From the NCBI GenBank assembly GCA_036824045.1, contig DAITAZ010000006.1, forward strand, positions 1-64,000: 64,000 nucleotides of DNA, given 5' to 3'. The stretch comes from DAITAZ01 sp036824045 (GTDB lineage Bacteria > Pseudomonadota > Gammaproteobacteria > Burkholderiales > Rhodocyclaceae). Positions within the stretch are counted from its first letter, which is position 1, and the number at the start of each line of letters is the position of its first letter. Position numbers and translations under genes: made by a program. Positions 17,190 to 24,396 of this stretch are shown piece after piece. The notes beneath the pieces were generated by a model. It was given only the letters and a program-made list of their open reading frames with translations, did not search any database and was not told the DNA's origin.

Positions 17190-19196
17190 TTACAGCGAGG
17201 CGAAGAACCCTTTCGCCACGAACACCAGCAATGCCAGGCCGATGGTAATCAGGGTCAGGCCAAGCACCACCGATGCCTTGTGCATCGCCGGGGAGGGCGC
17301 CGAGACGATGCGCTTCTCCAGCTCGCCGGACTCGACCAGACGCTGGTACTGCGCCGGATGGTCATGGCGGAATTCACGCAGCGACTGGGTGCCGGTGAAC
17401 ATCACCACGTCCGGCGGCGGCAGTTTGTCGGGCCGGAAGTGGTTGTTGAAGAAGTGCACCGTGAAGAGGAACACGGCAGCCAGGAAGGCTTCCTCTCCAT
17501 GGACCAGCGTCGCCACGTTGAAGACCCAGCCCGGCAGGTACTCGGCAGTGACGTGGGGGAAAGCCAGCATCATGCCGCTCCAGCCGATCACGTTCACACC
17601 CCAGAACACGGCCCAGTAGTCGAACTTCTCGTAGTAGGCCCAGCGGTCGAACTTCGGACGTTCGCCCTTGCCGAGGAACCACTTGAACATGGCCCAGCAG
17701 TCCTCGAAGTCCTTCCAGTTCGGGATCAGGGAATCGGGGCCGAACCACCGGAAGCTCTTGTCGCGCAGCAGCTTCTGCATGATGTACACGAAGTGGATCA
17801 TGAAGATGCCGATGAAGAAGGCTGCGGCGACACGGTGAATGATGCCGAGCACTTTCGGGCCACCGAGCGTCTTGGCCACAACCGGCGCCCAGTCGCTATG
17901 GGCGAACAGGGCGGTGGTACCCGTGAGGACCAGGGTCATGGTGGTTAGCGCGAAGGCCAGGTGGGCAACACGCCAGCCCCAATGGAAGCGCTCGACGTGC
18001 ATGCTCTCCTCGTCCAGGTTCAATCCGCTGGTGTCGATGCGGTGGTGCGGCTTGCCCGCCTTGCGGTCCTGCCACTCCCGGTAGTACCAGAGGCCGGAGT
18101 GCAACCAGAAGAAGGCAAACACACCGATCAGCAGCCAGACCATGAACTTGGTGGCGATGTACACCTGCGGGTATTTGTCGAAGTCGTGGGCATTGGCATG
18201 TGGGGCGAACGTCTTGAAGCCATCGGTAGCCTTGGGCATCTTCTTGCCGTCGTGGCACTTCTGGCAGGTCTTCATCCGGTTGTCCGGATGCACCTTGGAC
18301 TTCGGATCGTCGACCGCGCGGATGCCGTGGCTGTCGTGGCAGTCGACGCAGCGCGCCGTGTAGGTGTAGCCCAGCTTGTTGACCTGGCCGTGGTAGGTGT
18401 CCTTGTAGCTCTTGATCTCGTCCTTGTGGCAGGTGCCGCAGGTCTGGACGTTGGCGAGCTTGAACTTGTCGGTGGAGGTGTTTGCGACGCTGTGGGCACT
18501 GTGGCAGTCGGTACAGACGGCGGCCTTGATGTTGCCCTTGTCGATCACTTCTTCGCCGTGGATGGAGGCGCTGTAGCTTTCAAACTGGTCGTCGTGGCAC
18601 TTCTCGCCGCAGGTCGCGGGGATGCTCTGGTGCCAGGCAGTACGGCGCTCGCTGTCCTTGGGCGGAACGTTGAACTCGTGCGATGTGTGGCAGTCGTCAC
18701 ATTGGGCCTTGGGCCGCCCGGGGTTGTCCTTGTCTTCCTGCGCGTGGAAGGAGGACTTGTAAGCTTCGATGTTCTTGGCGACGACTTCCAGCCGCGGCTT
18801 GTCCTTGGCCGTGCCGTCCTTTTGCGCTTGGTCCCACAGGGCCTGGTGGCATCCGGCACAACTGGCTTTGGGGGCGTTCTTGTCGAGTTTGTGGTTCTTT
18901 TGGGCGTCGACAACATTCTTGTGGCAGTCGACGCAGACCAGATTGCTGTGGACGCTCTTGGCGAACTTCTTCGGATCGACGCTGCGCAGGTCCCGCTCGC
19001 TTTCCTCCCCGTCTACCTCCGCCTTGACCTTGATTTTGTCTTTCTGGCTGTCATGGCATTTCAGGCAGGATTCGCGGTCAAGCTTGGTTGCGTGTGCGGC
19101 CGGGGCGTCGCCCTTGGCTAACGCAGTACCTGACAACACGGCGAGCAAGCCGACAAGAACGCAAACCGACCGGAACAGTCGTTTCGGCGCGTACAT
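17190..19196 (-). CDS. Nonaheme c-type / b-type fusion cytochrome (CbcL-like architecture)
   Basis: 668 residues with a Sec signal peptide ending near ALAKGD. A periplasmic region carries nine heme motifs: CLKCH 44, CVDCH 88, CAGCH 113, CDDCH 166, CGEKCH 196, CTDCH 228, CGTCH 253, CVDCH 283 and CQKCH 311. The fifth is a CX3CH motif rather than CXXCH. From about residue 340 a FdnI/HydC-like cytochrome b domain with six hydrophobic helices contains histidines suited to b-heme ligation (e.g. FALTTM helix region, GIIHRVAAAFF, FMIHFVY, TLVHGEEAF, FTVHFFNNHF). This order matches the CbcL type of quinol dehydrogenase known from Geobacter, which also has nine c-hemes plus a b domain; I infer quinol-to-periplasm electron transfer here. 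The electron acceptor is unknown; nearby cytochromes and nitrite reductase are candidates. No outer-membrane conduit is visible nearby. Confidence 0.85.
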   Translation of the reverse strand: MYAPKRLFRSVCVLVGLLAVLSGTALAKGDAPAAHATKLDRESCLKCHDSQKDKIKVKAEVDGEESERDLRSVDPKKFAKSVHSNLVCVDCHKNVVDAQKNHKLDKNAPKASCAGCHQALWDQAQKDGTAKDKPRLEVVAKNIEAYKSSFHAQEDKDNPGRPKAQCDDCHTSHEFNVPPKDSERRTAWHQSIPATCGEKCHDDQFESYSASIHGEEVIDKGNIKAAVCTDCHSAHSVANTSTDKFKLANVQTCGTCHKDEIKSYKDTYHGQVNKLGYTYTARCVDCHDSHGIRAVDDPKSKVHPDNRMKTCQKCHDGKKMPKATDGFKTFAPHANAHDFDKYPQVYIATKFMVWLLIGVFAFFWLHSGLWYYREWQDRKAGKPHHRIDTSGLNLDEESMHVERFHWGWRVAHLAFALTTMTLVLTGTTALFAHSDWAPVVAKTLGGPKVLGIIHRVAAAFFIGIFMIHFVYIMQKLLRDKSFRWFGPDSLIPNWKDFEDCWAMFKWFLGKGERPKFDRWAYYEKFDYWAVFWGVNVIGWSGMMLAFPHVTAEYLPGWVFNVATLVHGEEAFLAAVFLFTVHFFNNHFRPDKLPPPDVVMFTGTQSLREFRHDHPAQYQRLVESGELEKRIVSAPSPAMHKASVVLGLTLITIGLALLVFVAKGFFASL

Positions 19197-19318
19197 GGTT
19201 TCCCCTTAAGCAATGCGGCAAGGCAATCCGGGCAGGTCGTTATCGAGAACCTTGCCCTAACGGCAATGCCGGCAGGGGCCATCGCGGCCGCTGCCGGCAT
19301 TGCATTACAACGACAATA

Positions 19319-19669
19319 TCAGTGGGACAGGATCCATTTGGACATGTTGCTCAGCGCCTTCGGATCCTTAGTGTCGACGACCTTGTGGTCTTCCTCGGTG
19401 CCGTCATCCAGCTTGACCTTCTTGCCCGCAGTCATGTGCTCGATGATTTTCTTCTCGGCATCGACCTTGCCCTTGTACTCCTTCGAGATCTTTTTCAACG
19501 ACGGACCCTTCTTGTTCTTTTCCGGGTTGTGGCACTTCCCGCACTCGTTCTGCTTGAACAGCAGCTTGGCGGCATCTTCATCCACCTGGGCGAAGGACGC
19601 GCCGGAGACTGCCAGGCCAGCGGAGGCAAAGACGATCATGAGGGTGCGGGAGAGGTGCGATGGGGTCAT
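19319..19669 (-). CDS. Monoheme cytochrome c upstream of the CbcL-like gene
   Basis: 116-residue exported cytochrome: signal peptide cleaved near SFA-QVD, one heme motif CGKCH. Strongly similar to the nap-operon cytochrome at 8780 (shared YKGK.DA, GKKVKLDDGTEEDHKV). Aligned by eye, the other protein's KTMPAN region is DTKDPK here, so the usual axial methionine seems missing; M in SNMSKW or EHMTAG are alternatives. It precedes the CbcL-like gene by about 120 bases on the same strand and is a plausible soluble partner. Two Fnr/Crp-type palindromes lie upstream. Confidence 0.88.
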   Translation of the reverse strand: MTPSHLSRTLMIVFASAGLAVSGASFAQVDEDAAKLLFKQNECGKCHNPEKNKKGPSLKKISKEYKGKVDAEKKIIEHMTAGKKVKLDDGTEEDHKVVDTKDPKALSNMSKWILSH

Positions 19670-19698
19670 GGTGTGCTCCTGTGGGACAAAGGCAAAAT

Positions 19699-19712
19699 TT
19701 GATCCGGATCAT
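19699..19712. promoter_or_regulatory. FNR-type box TTGAT-N4-ATCAT
   Basis: TTGATCCGGATCAT matches the FNR/DNR consensus TTGAT-N4-ATCAA except at the last base. Centred at 19705.5, it is about -41.5 from a start site near 19747 for the plus-strand DUF1566-cytochrome operon. A -10-like AATACT lies at 19734-19739. Confidence 0.55.
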
Positions 19713-19738
19713 TTTGGAGAAGTCGGGGTCCAAAATAC

Positions 19739-19752
19739 TTGACTCGGGTCAA
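19739..19752. promoter_or_regulatory. Palindromic operator TTGAC-N4-GTCAA upstream of cytochrome
   Basis: CTTGACTCGGGTCAAG (19738-19753) is a perfect inverted repeat. Its centre at 19745.5 is 41.5 bases from a predicted start near 19704 for the minus-strand cytochrome, with a -10-like CAAAAT on the minus strand at 19716-19711. The same palindrome with different central bases occurs before the octaheme gene (26225-26240), supporting a shared Crp/Fnr-family regulator. Confidence 0.6.
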
Positions 19753-19786
19753 GCAAAATCTGCCCACCTCCTATTAGGGTGCGCCT

Positions 19787-20413
19787 ATGGTGAAGCGCTC
19801 CTTTTGTGTTGCATCGGCGGTGACCAAAGCCGTCGGTGTGTTGTTGTTGCCCGGGCTCCTGAACGTGACATGGGGTGCCGAGCCGTCGCCGTTTATCGCA
19901 CTTGACGCCAAAGGCAAGAAAACCCGGCCCACGGCCGGGGCAGTACCCCACCCGTGTGTGCTCGACACGCGTAGCGGTTTGACTTGGGAAGTGAAGACCG
20001 ACGATGGGGGCCAGCGCGACAAGGACTGGCTATACACCTGGTTTGTCAGTGTCCAGCCAGAGACCGGGAGGTCCGTGGGTTACCCGAACAGCGGGCGTTG
20101 CCTCAAACAGCAGGGGTGCGATACCGAAGGTTACGCGGGCATGATCAACAAACGGGGTTTATGCGGCTTCCGGGACTGGCGTTTGCCGACTTCCGCAGAA
20201 CTCGAGGGTCTGCTCGATCCGCAGCGTGATGGCGCGAAGATCGATCCGGTGTTCTTTCCCAACACGCCAGCATCCTACTTCTGGAGTAGCGATTTCGTGC
20301 CGCTCGAGGTCGGCGGAGCCATGCTTGTGAGCTTTGAACTCAGCATGCCGCTCGCGGGCAACAGCGGCAGCGGCGCGCACGTACGCCTGGTGCGGGGCTC
20401 GGTCAAGCAGTAG
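19787..20413 (+). CDS. Exported DUF1566 (Lcl-like) domain protein
   Basis: 208-residue protein with a signal peptide (cleavage near TWGAEPS). The DUF1566 pattern is visible in the cysteine-containing core GLCGFRDWRLPTSAELEGLLD and in SYFWSSDFVP. DUF1566 proteins are generally secreted or surface-associated, with no single known function. It heads a plus-strand operon with two diheme cytochromes, only 8 bases away, and so may be a structural or binding partner of them. AGGG is positioned as a ribosome binding site for ATG 19787. Confidence 0.8.
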   Translation: MVKRSFCVASAVTKAVGVLLLPGLLNVTWGAEPSPFIALDAKGKKTRPTAGAVPHPCVLDTRSGLTWEVKTDDGGQRDKDWLYTWFVSVQPETGRSVGYPNSGRCLKQQGCDTEGYAGMINKRGLCGFRDWRLPTSAELEGLLDPQRDGAKIDPVFFPNTPASYFWSSDFVPLEVGGAMLVSFELSMPLAGNSGSGAHVRLVRGSVKQ

Positions 20414-20421
20414 TCCCGCTC

Positions 20422-21018
20422 ATGTCGTGGATGAAGGTTCCTACCCCCGTGCTTTGGTCCATGTGCCTGGCTGCGCTGCCGCAGTGGGCGTCGGCAGTTG
20501 GTCCGGCGCAGGTGGCGGCTTCGGTCTGCGCTGCCTGCCATGGCGCCGATGGCAACAGCCAGGATCCGGCCTACCCCAAGTTGGCCGGCATGGATCAAGA
20601 GTATCTGCTGCGTCAGCTCCGGGCTTTTGCCGGCGGAAAACGCCGCGACGAAGCGATGAGCGGCGTCGTCGGGACGATTGATCCCGGCGACTTTGCCGGC
20701 CTGGCTGCCTACTACGGCCAGAAGAAGCCGGCACCGGGAAAGGTGGCCGACCCGGCCTTGGCCGCGCAAGGCAAGGCGATCTACGAGGATGGCAACACCG
20801 AGAGCGGCGTACCGGCCTGTGCGGGCTGCCACCAGCCGGACGGCAAGGGCAACGCGCGCTTCCCGCGCCTTGCCGGCCAGCACCAGGCCTATGTGCTCAA
20901 GCAGTTGGCGGAGTACAAGAGTGGCCGGCGGGCGACAGATCCGCTCATGACCACCGTCGGCAAACGCCTCACGCCGGAAGAGGCCAGGGCCTTGGCTGAA
21001 TACATCGCCGGCCTGTGA
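20422..21018 (+). CDS. Diheme cytochrome c4-type protein
   Basis: 198-residue exported cytochrome of two similar c-type domains. Signal peptide ends near WASAVG; heme motifs are CAACH and CAGCH; each domain carries the c4 pattern YPKLAGMDQEYL or FPRLAGQHQAYVLKQL followed by a possible methionine ligand (DEAMSG, DPLMTT). ATG 20422 is used; ATG 20431 is a close alternative with an equally good signal. It probably shuttles electrons in the periplasm to a terminal oxidoreductase. It overlaps the next gene (TGATG). Confidence 0.9.
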   Translation: MSWMKVPTPVLWSMCLAALPQWASAVGPAQVAASVCAACHGADGNSQDPAYPKLAGMDQEYLLRQLRAFAGGKRRDEAMSGVVGTIDPGDFAGLAAYYGQKKPAPGKVADPALAAQGKAIYEDGNTESGVPACAGCHQPDGKGNARFPRLAGQHQAYVLKQLAEYKSGRRATDPLMTTVGKRLTPEEARALAEYIAGL

Positions 21019-21683
21019 TGGAGATTCCGCTCATGCGACGCATTCTCGCGCTGCTGCTGGCCGCGATGGGCAGCACCCCGGTTCTGGCCGATGGCCAGTG
21101 GAACGCCACCTATCAGGAGAAAACGCAAGCACTTGCGCTCCAGGGCGATGCCGCCCGCGGGGAGGCTGCGTTTGTGATCTGTCAGGGTTGCCACCGGGTC
21201 GGTGCCCTGGGTCGTGCCGATGGCAGCTACCCCCGCTTGGCCGGCCAGCATGGGACGGTGATCATCAAGCAGTTGACCGATGTGCGATCCGGCAGGCGCA
21301 ACAACCCGAAGATGCTGCCCTTTGCCGACCATCAGTCGTTATCCGTGCAGGAGATTGCCGACATCGGCGTGTACCTGCAGCGCTTGCCGGTACCGCCCGA
21401 TCAGGGGCAGGGGGACGGCCAGAATCTCGCCCGGGGCCGCCAGTTGTATGAGCGCGACTGCGCGAACTGCCACGGATCGGACGGCATGGGCGATGCCGCC
21501 AGGTTCTACCCGCGCGTTTCCGGTCAGCACTACCGCTACCTCGTGCGCGAGGGGCGCATGATCCGGGATGGCGAGCGGCGCAACGCCAACCCGGATATGG
21601 CCACTGCCATCAGACACTACAGCGATGAGGAAATCGCGGCAGTCGCCGATCACATGTCCCGCCTCCCGGTGGGGCCACGTTGA
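21018..21683 (+). CDS. Second diheme cytochrome c4-like protein
   Basis: 221-residue exported diheme cytochrome with motifs CQGCH and CANCH and the c4-type repeat YPRLAGQHGTVIIKQL plus FYPRVSGQHYRYLVREG. The signal peptide ends near VLADGQ. The start ATG at 21018 overlaps the stop of the previous gene; ATG 21033 would also give a signal peptide. A possible methionine ligand lies in NPKMLPF and NPDMATA. Together with its upstream neighbour it forms a tandem of diheme carriers, convergent with the nrfG-like gene. Confidence 0.88.
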   Translation: MEIPLMRRILALLLAAMGSTPVLADGQWNATYQEKTQALALQGDAARGEAAFVICQGCHRVGALGRADGSYPRLAGQHGTVIIKQLTDVRSGRRNNPKMLPFADHQSLSVQEIADIGVYLQRLPVPPDQGQGDGQNLARGRQLYERDCANCHGSDGMGDAARFYPRVSGQHYRYLVREGRMIRDGERRNANPDMATAIRHYSDEEIAAVADHMSRLPVGPR

Positions 21684-21707
21684 TCGGCTGCAGGGGCATC
21701 CCGAGGA

Positions 21708-22415
21708 TCAGTGTGGCGTCTTGCGCGGCGGAGGGGCGACCAACTTGGCTCGCTCCCCGAGGCCACTGGCTTCGCCCACCTTCGCTTCGGCGATGTTCAC
21801 GGCCCGGTGGATCGCATCGTACTGTTCGGTGTCCTTGGGCAATTTCTTCAGCAGGCGCCGCCAAAAGTGCAGCGACTCCGCCCATTTTTCCTGCTGGTAG
21901 GCGGCTAGTCCCGCCAGTTCCAGCGCCTTGTCCTCCTCGTAGTCGATATCCAGCGCGTCCTGGATCAGTTCCTGCGGCCGGCCCAGCAGACTGCCGCTAC
22001 GCAGTGCGATGGCTTCCGCGTATTGGGCGAGGATCTTGGCGCTCTTTGGCGCCTGGGTTGCAGCCTTGCCTAGCGCCTCCTCGGCATCGGCGTAGCGCTC
22101 GAAGGCAATGTAGGCGCGGCCCAGGGCATACCAGCCCTCCGCGTCGTTGGGTGCCGACTGGAGCTTGCCTTCCAGGGCCTTGACCATGCCGTCGGCGTCA
22201 TAGCGTGCCTGTGCTTGCGTCAAGGCCTGTTCCTCCAGGATGCCGGGCGCGCCGAGATAGAGGTACAGACCGAGCGTGGCCGCGGGCAGGGCCCCGGTCA
22301 CGCCAAGCAAGGTCCACCGCCGCCCCGCTCGCGCCGACTGATCCCGTAAGGCCGGCGCGACCACGAATGCCAATGCCACTGCCACCATCACGGCACCACC
22401 AATCCACAGGCTCAT
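21708..22415 (-). CDS. CcmI/NrfG-like TPR protein of a dedicated heme lyase
   Basis: 235 residues: two N-terminal membrane helices flanking a short loop (about 1-65), then TPR repeats (DAEGWYALGRAYIAFERYADAEEALGKA and KALELAGLAAYQQEKWAESLHFWRRLLKKLP). This is the layout of CcmI but without the C-terminal domain, so closer in size to NrfG. ATG 22415 overlaps the ccmF-like stop (ATGA). It is predicted to present the apocytochrome, probably the CXXCK protein at 24397, to the adjacent lyase. No NrfF/CcmH-like gene follows. Confidence 0.82.
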   Translation of the reverse strand: MSLWIGGAVMVAVALAFVVAPALRDQSARAGRRWTLLGVTGALPAATLGLYLYLGAPGILEEQALTQAQARYDADGMVKALEGKLQSAPNDAEGWYALGRAYIAFERYADAEEALGKAATQAPKSAKILAQYAEAIALRSGSLLGRPQELIQDALDIDYEEDKALELAGLAAYQQEKWAESLHFWRRLLKKLPKDTEQYDAIHRAVNIAEAKVGEASGLGERAKLVAPPPRKTPH

Positions 22416-24322
22416 GCCTCCTCCCTTCGCCCTCGTGCGCCGAACGCCGAGAGCAATCCGCCAAGCGCCATGACGGCGGCGCCACCCCACAACCAGCCAA
22501 CGAAGGGCTTGATGTACAACTGCAGGCTCCAGCCGCCCTCCGGCAGGGGCTCGCCCATGGCGACATAGATATCCCCGAGCACGCCGTATCGGATTGCGGA
22601 TTCCGTCATCGTCATCTGCGAACTCCGGTAGATGCGCTTTTCCGGGAACAGGGTCGTCGTCTCCCGGCCCTGTTGTGTCAGCGTGACAGAACCGCGCATG
22701 GCCGAATAGTTGGATGCAGGGACTTCCTCCGCGCCCCTGAAGACGAACCCGTATTCACCCAGGGTCGCACTGTCGCCTGGTTTCATGGCCACGGTTTTCT
22801 CGATCTGGTACCCGGAAACGAGCCCCATGCCAATGATTCCGATCGCGAGTCCGGCGTGGGCGCAGCCCATGCCGTAGGCGGCGAGTGGCAATTGACCGGT
22901 GGCGCGGTAGCGGTGAATGAGCCCGCTGATGGTGCTGGCCAGGATCCAGACGGCCAGTGCGAGCCCGAGGGCTGCCTGCCACGTCCACGCACTGAAGGCG
23001 AAGGGCAGCGCGATGCCGGACACGATGGCGGCGGCTGCTTGCCAGCGCACGCGCCTCAGCAGTTCAGGCAGGTTTTCGCGACCCCAGCGCATCCACGGCG
23101 CAACGCCGAGCAGAACGAGGACCGGGACCATGATCGGCACGAACACAGCGTTGAAGTACGGAGGGCCCACCGAGATCTTGCCCAGGCCAAACGCATCGAG
23201 GATCAGCGGGTACAGCGTACCAAGCAGCACGGTCGCCATTGATGCCAGGAGGAGCACATTCCCCATCAGGAGGGCGGTTTCCCGGGAAACCATCCCGAAG
23301 CCGCCAGCGGCCTTGATCGCGCTGGCGCGTCGGGCGAACAGCACTAGCGAGCCACCGACCAGCAGGCCGAGGAAGACCAGGATGAACAAACCGCGTAGCG
23401 GGTCCTGGGCGAAGGCATGCACCGATGACAATACGCCGGAACGAACCAGGAAAGTGCCCAGGAGCGACAGCGCGAACGCGGTGAGTGAAAGGAACACCGT
23501 CCACACCCGCAGCGTGCCGCGCTGACCAGTCACCGCCAGCGAATGCACCAGCGCTGTCCCGGCAAGCCAGGGCATCAGCGAAGCATTTTCGCTGGGGTCC
23601 CAGAACCACCAGCCGCCCCAGCCCAACTCGTAATAGGCCCACCAGGAGCCAACCATGATGCCAAGAGTCAGGAACACCCATGCCATCAGCGTCCAGGGTC
23701 GGACCCAGCGTGCCCATGCCTCGTCGAGCCTGCCGGAGACCAGCGCTGCAATGGCGAAAGCGAACGCCACGGAGAACCCGACGTAACCCATGTAGAGCAG
23801 CGGCGGATGGATGATCATGCCCGGATCCTGCAGCAGCGGATTGAGGTCGCTACCGTTCGCTGGCGGGGGGTGCAGGCGCATGAAGGGGTTGGAAGTGAAC
23901 AGGATGAAAGCGAGAAAGAAGGAACTCAGTAACCCCATGATGCCGATCACGCGGGCATGCAGGTACGGCGGCAACTTCCTGCCGGCGAACGCAAGCGCGA
24001 CGGTCCATCCCGCCATGAGCAGGGTCCACAGGAGGAAAGAACCTTCGTGCGAGCCCCATGCGGCCGTAATCCGGTACGCGACGGGAAGATGGCGCGAGGA
24101 ATGATCGGCCACGTTCATGACCGAAAAATCGTTGGCGACGAATGACCAGACAAGGATCAGGAAGCCAGCGGCGACGAACAGGAACTGGCCTCCGGTGGCA
24201 CCGCAGGCCATTTGCCGCCACGCTGCGTTGTCGCGGGCGGCACCGGCCAGGCCGAGAAGACCCTGCAACAGCGCGAGCTGAAAGGCAATGATCAGGGCGA
24301 TGTGCCCGAGTTCAGGGATCAT
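22412..24322 (-). CDS. CcmF/NrfE-like heme lyase next to octaheme nitrite reductase
   Basis: 636-residue polytopic protein with all CcmF landmarks: WGSHEGSFLLW, PPLLYMGYVGFSVAFAFAIA and the WWD motif GGWWFWDPSENASLMPW. It is diverged from the ccm-operon copy at 3189 but colinear with it. In enterobacteria, a second CcmF-like protein (NrfE), with NrfF and NrfG, attaches heme to the CXXCK site of NrfA. Here the gene follows the CMNCK-containing octaheme cytochrome and precedes an NrfG-like gene, so I infer the same specialised job. The general CcmH (5665) would have to replace the missing NrfF. Confidence 0.85.
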   Translation of the reverse strand: MIPELGHIALIIAFQLALLQGLLGLAGAARDNAAWRQMACGATGGQFLFVAAGFLILVWSFVANDFSVMNVADHSSRHLPVAYRITAAWGSHEGSFLLWTLLMAGWTVALAFAGRKLPPYLHARVIGIMGLLSSFFLAFILFTSNPFMRLHPPPANGSDLNPLLQDPGMIIHPPLLYMGYVGFSVAFAFAIAALVSGRLDEAWARWVRPWTLMAWVFLTLGIMVGSWWAYYELGWGGWWFWDPSENASLMPWLAGTALVHSLAVTGQRGTLRVWTVFLSLTAFALSLLGTFLVRSGVLSSVHAFAQDPLRGLFILVFLGLLVGGSLVLFARRASAIKAAGGFGMVSRETALLMGNVLLLASMATVLLGTLYPLILDAFGLGKISVGPPYFNAVFVPIMVPVLVLLGVAPWMRWGRENLPELLRRVRWQAAAAIVSGIALPFAFSAWTWQAALGLALAVWILASTISGLIHRYRATGQLPLAAYGMGCAHAGLAIGIIGMGLVSGYQIEKTVAMKPGDSATLGEYGFVFRGAEEVPASNYSAMRGSVTLTQQGRETTTLFPEKRIYRSSQMTMTESAIRYGVLGDIYVAMGEPLPEGGWSLQLYIKPFVGWLWGGAAVMALGGLLSAFGARGRREEA

Positions 24323-24343
24323 GGGGTGGGTTTCGGTTTGCGG

Positions 24344-24376
24344 AAAAAACAGGGGCGCGGTTTCCCGCGCCCCAGA
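24344..24376 (-). terminator. Intrinsic terminator between nitrite reductase and its heme lyase genes
   Basis: On the minus strand GGGGCGCGG-GAAA-CCGCGCCCC is followed by TGTTTTTT, a textbook hairpin with a stable tetraloop. It lies in the 74-base gap after the octaheme gene and would reduce read-through into the ccmF-like gene, giving far more enzyme than lyase. Confidence 0.88.
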
Positions 24377-24396
24377 TACGGCCGTCTACAACAAGC

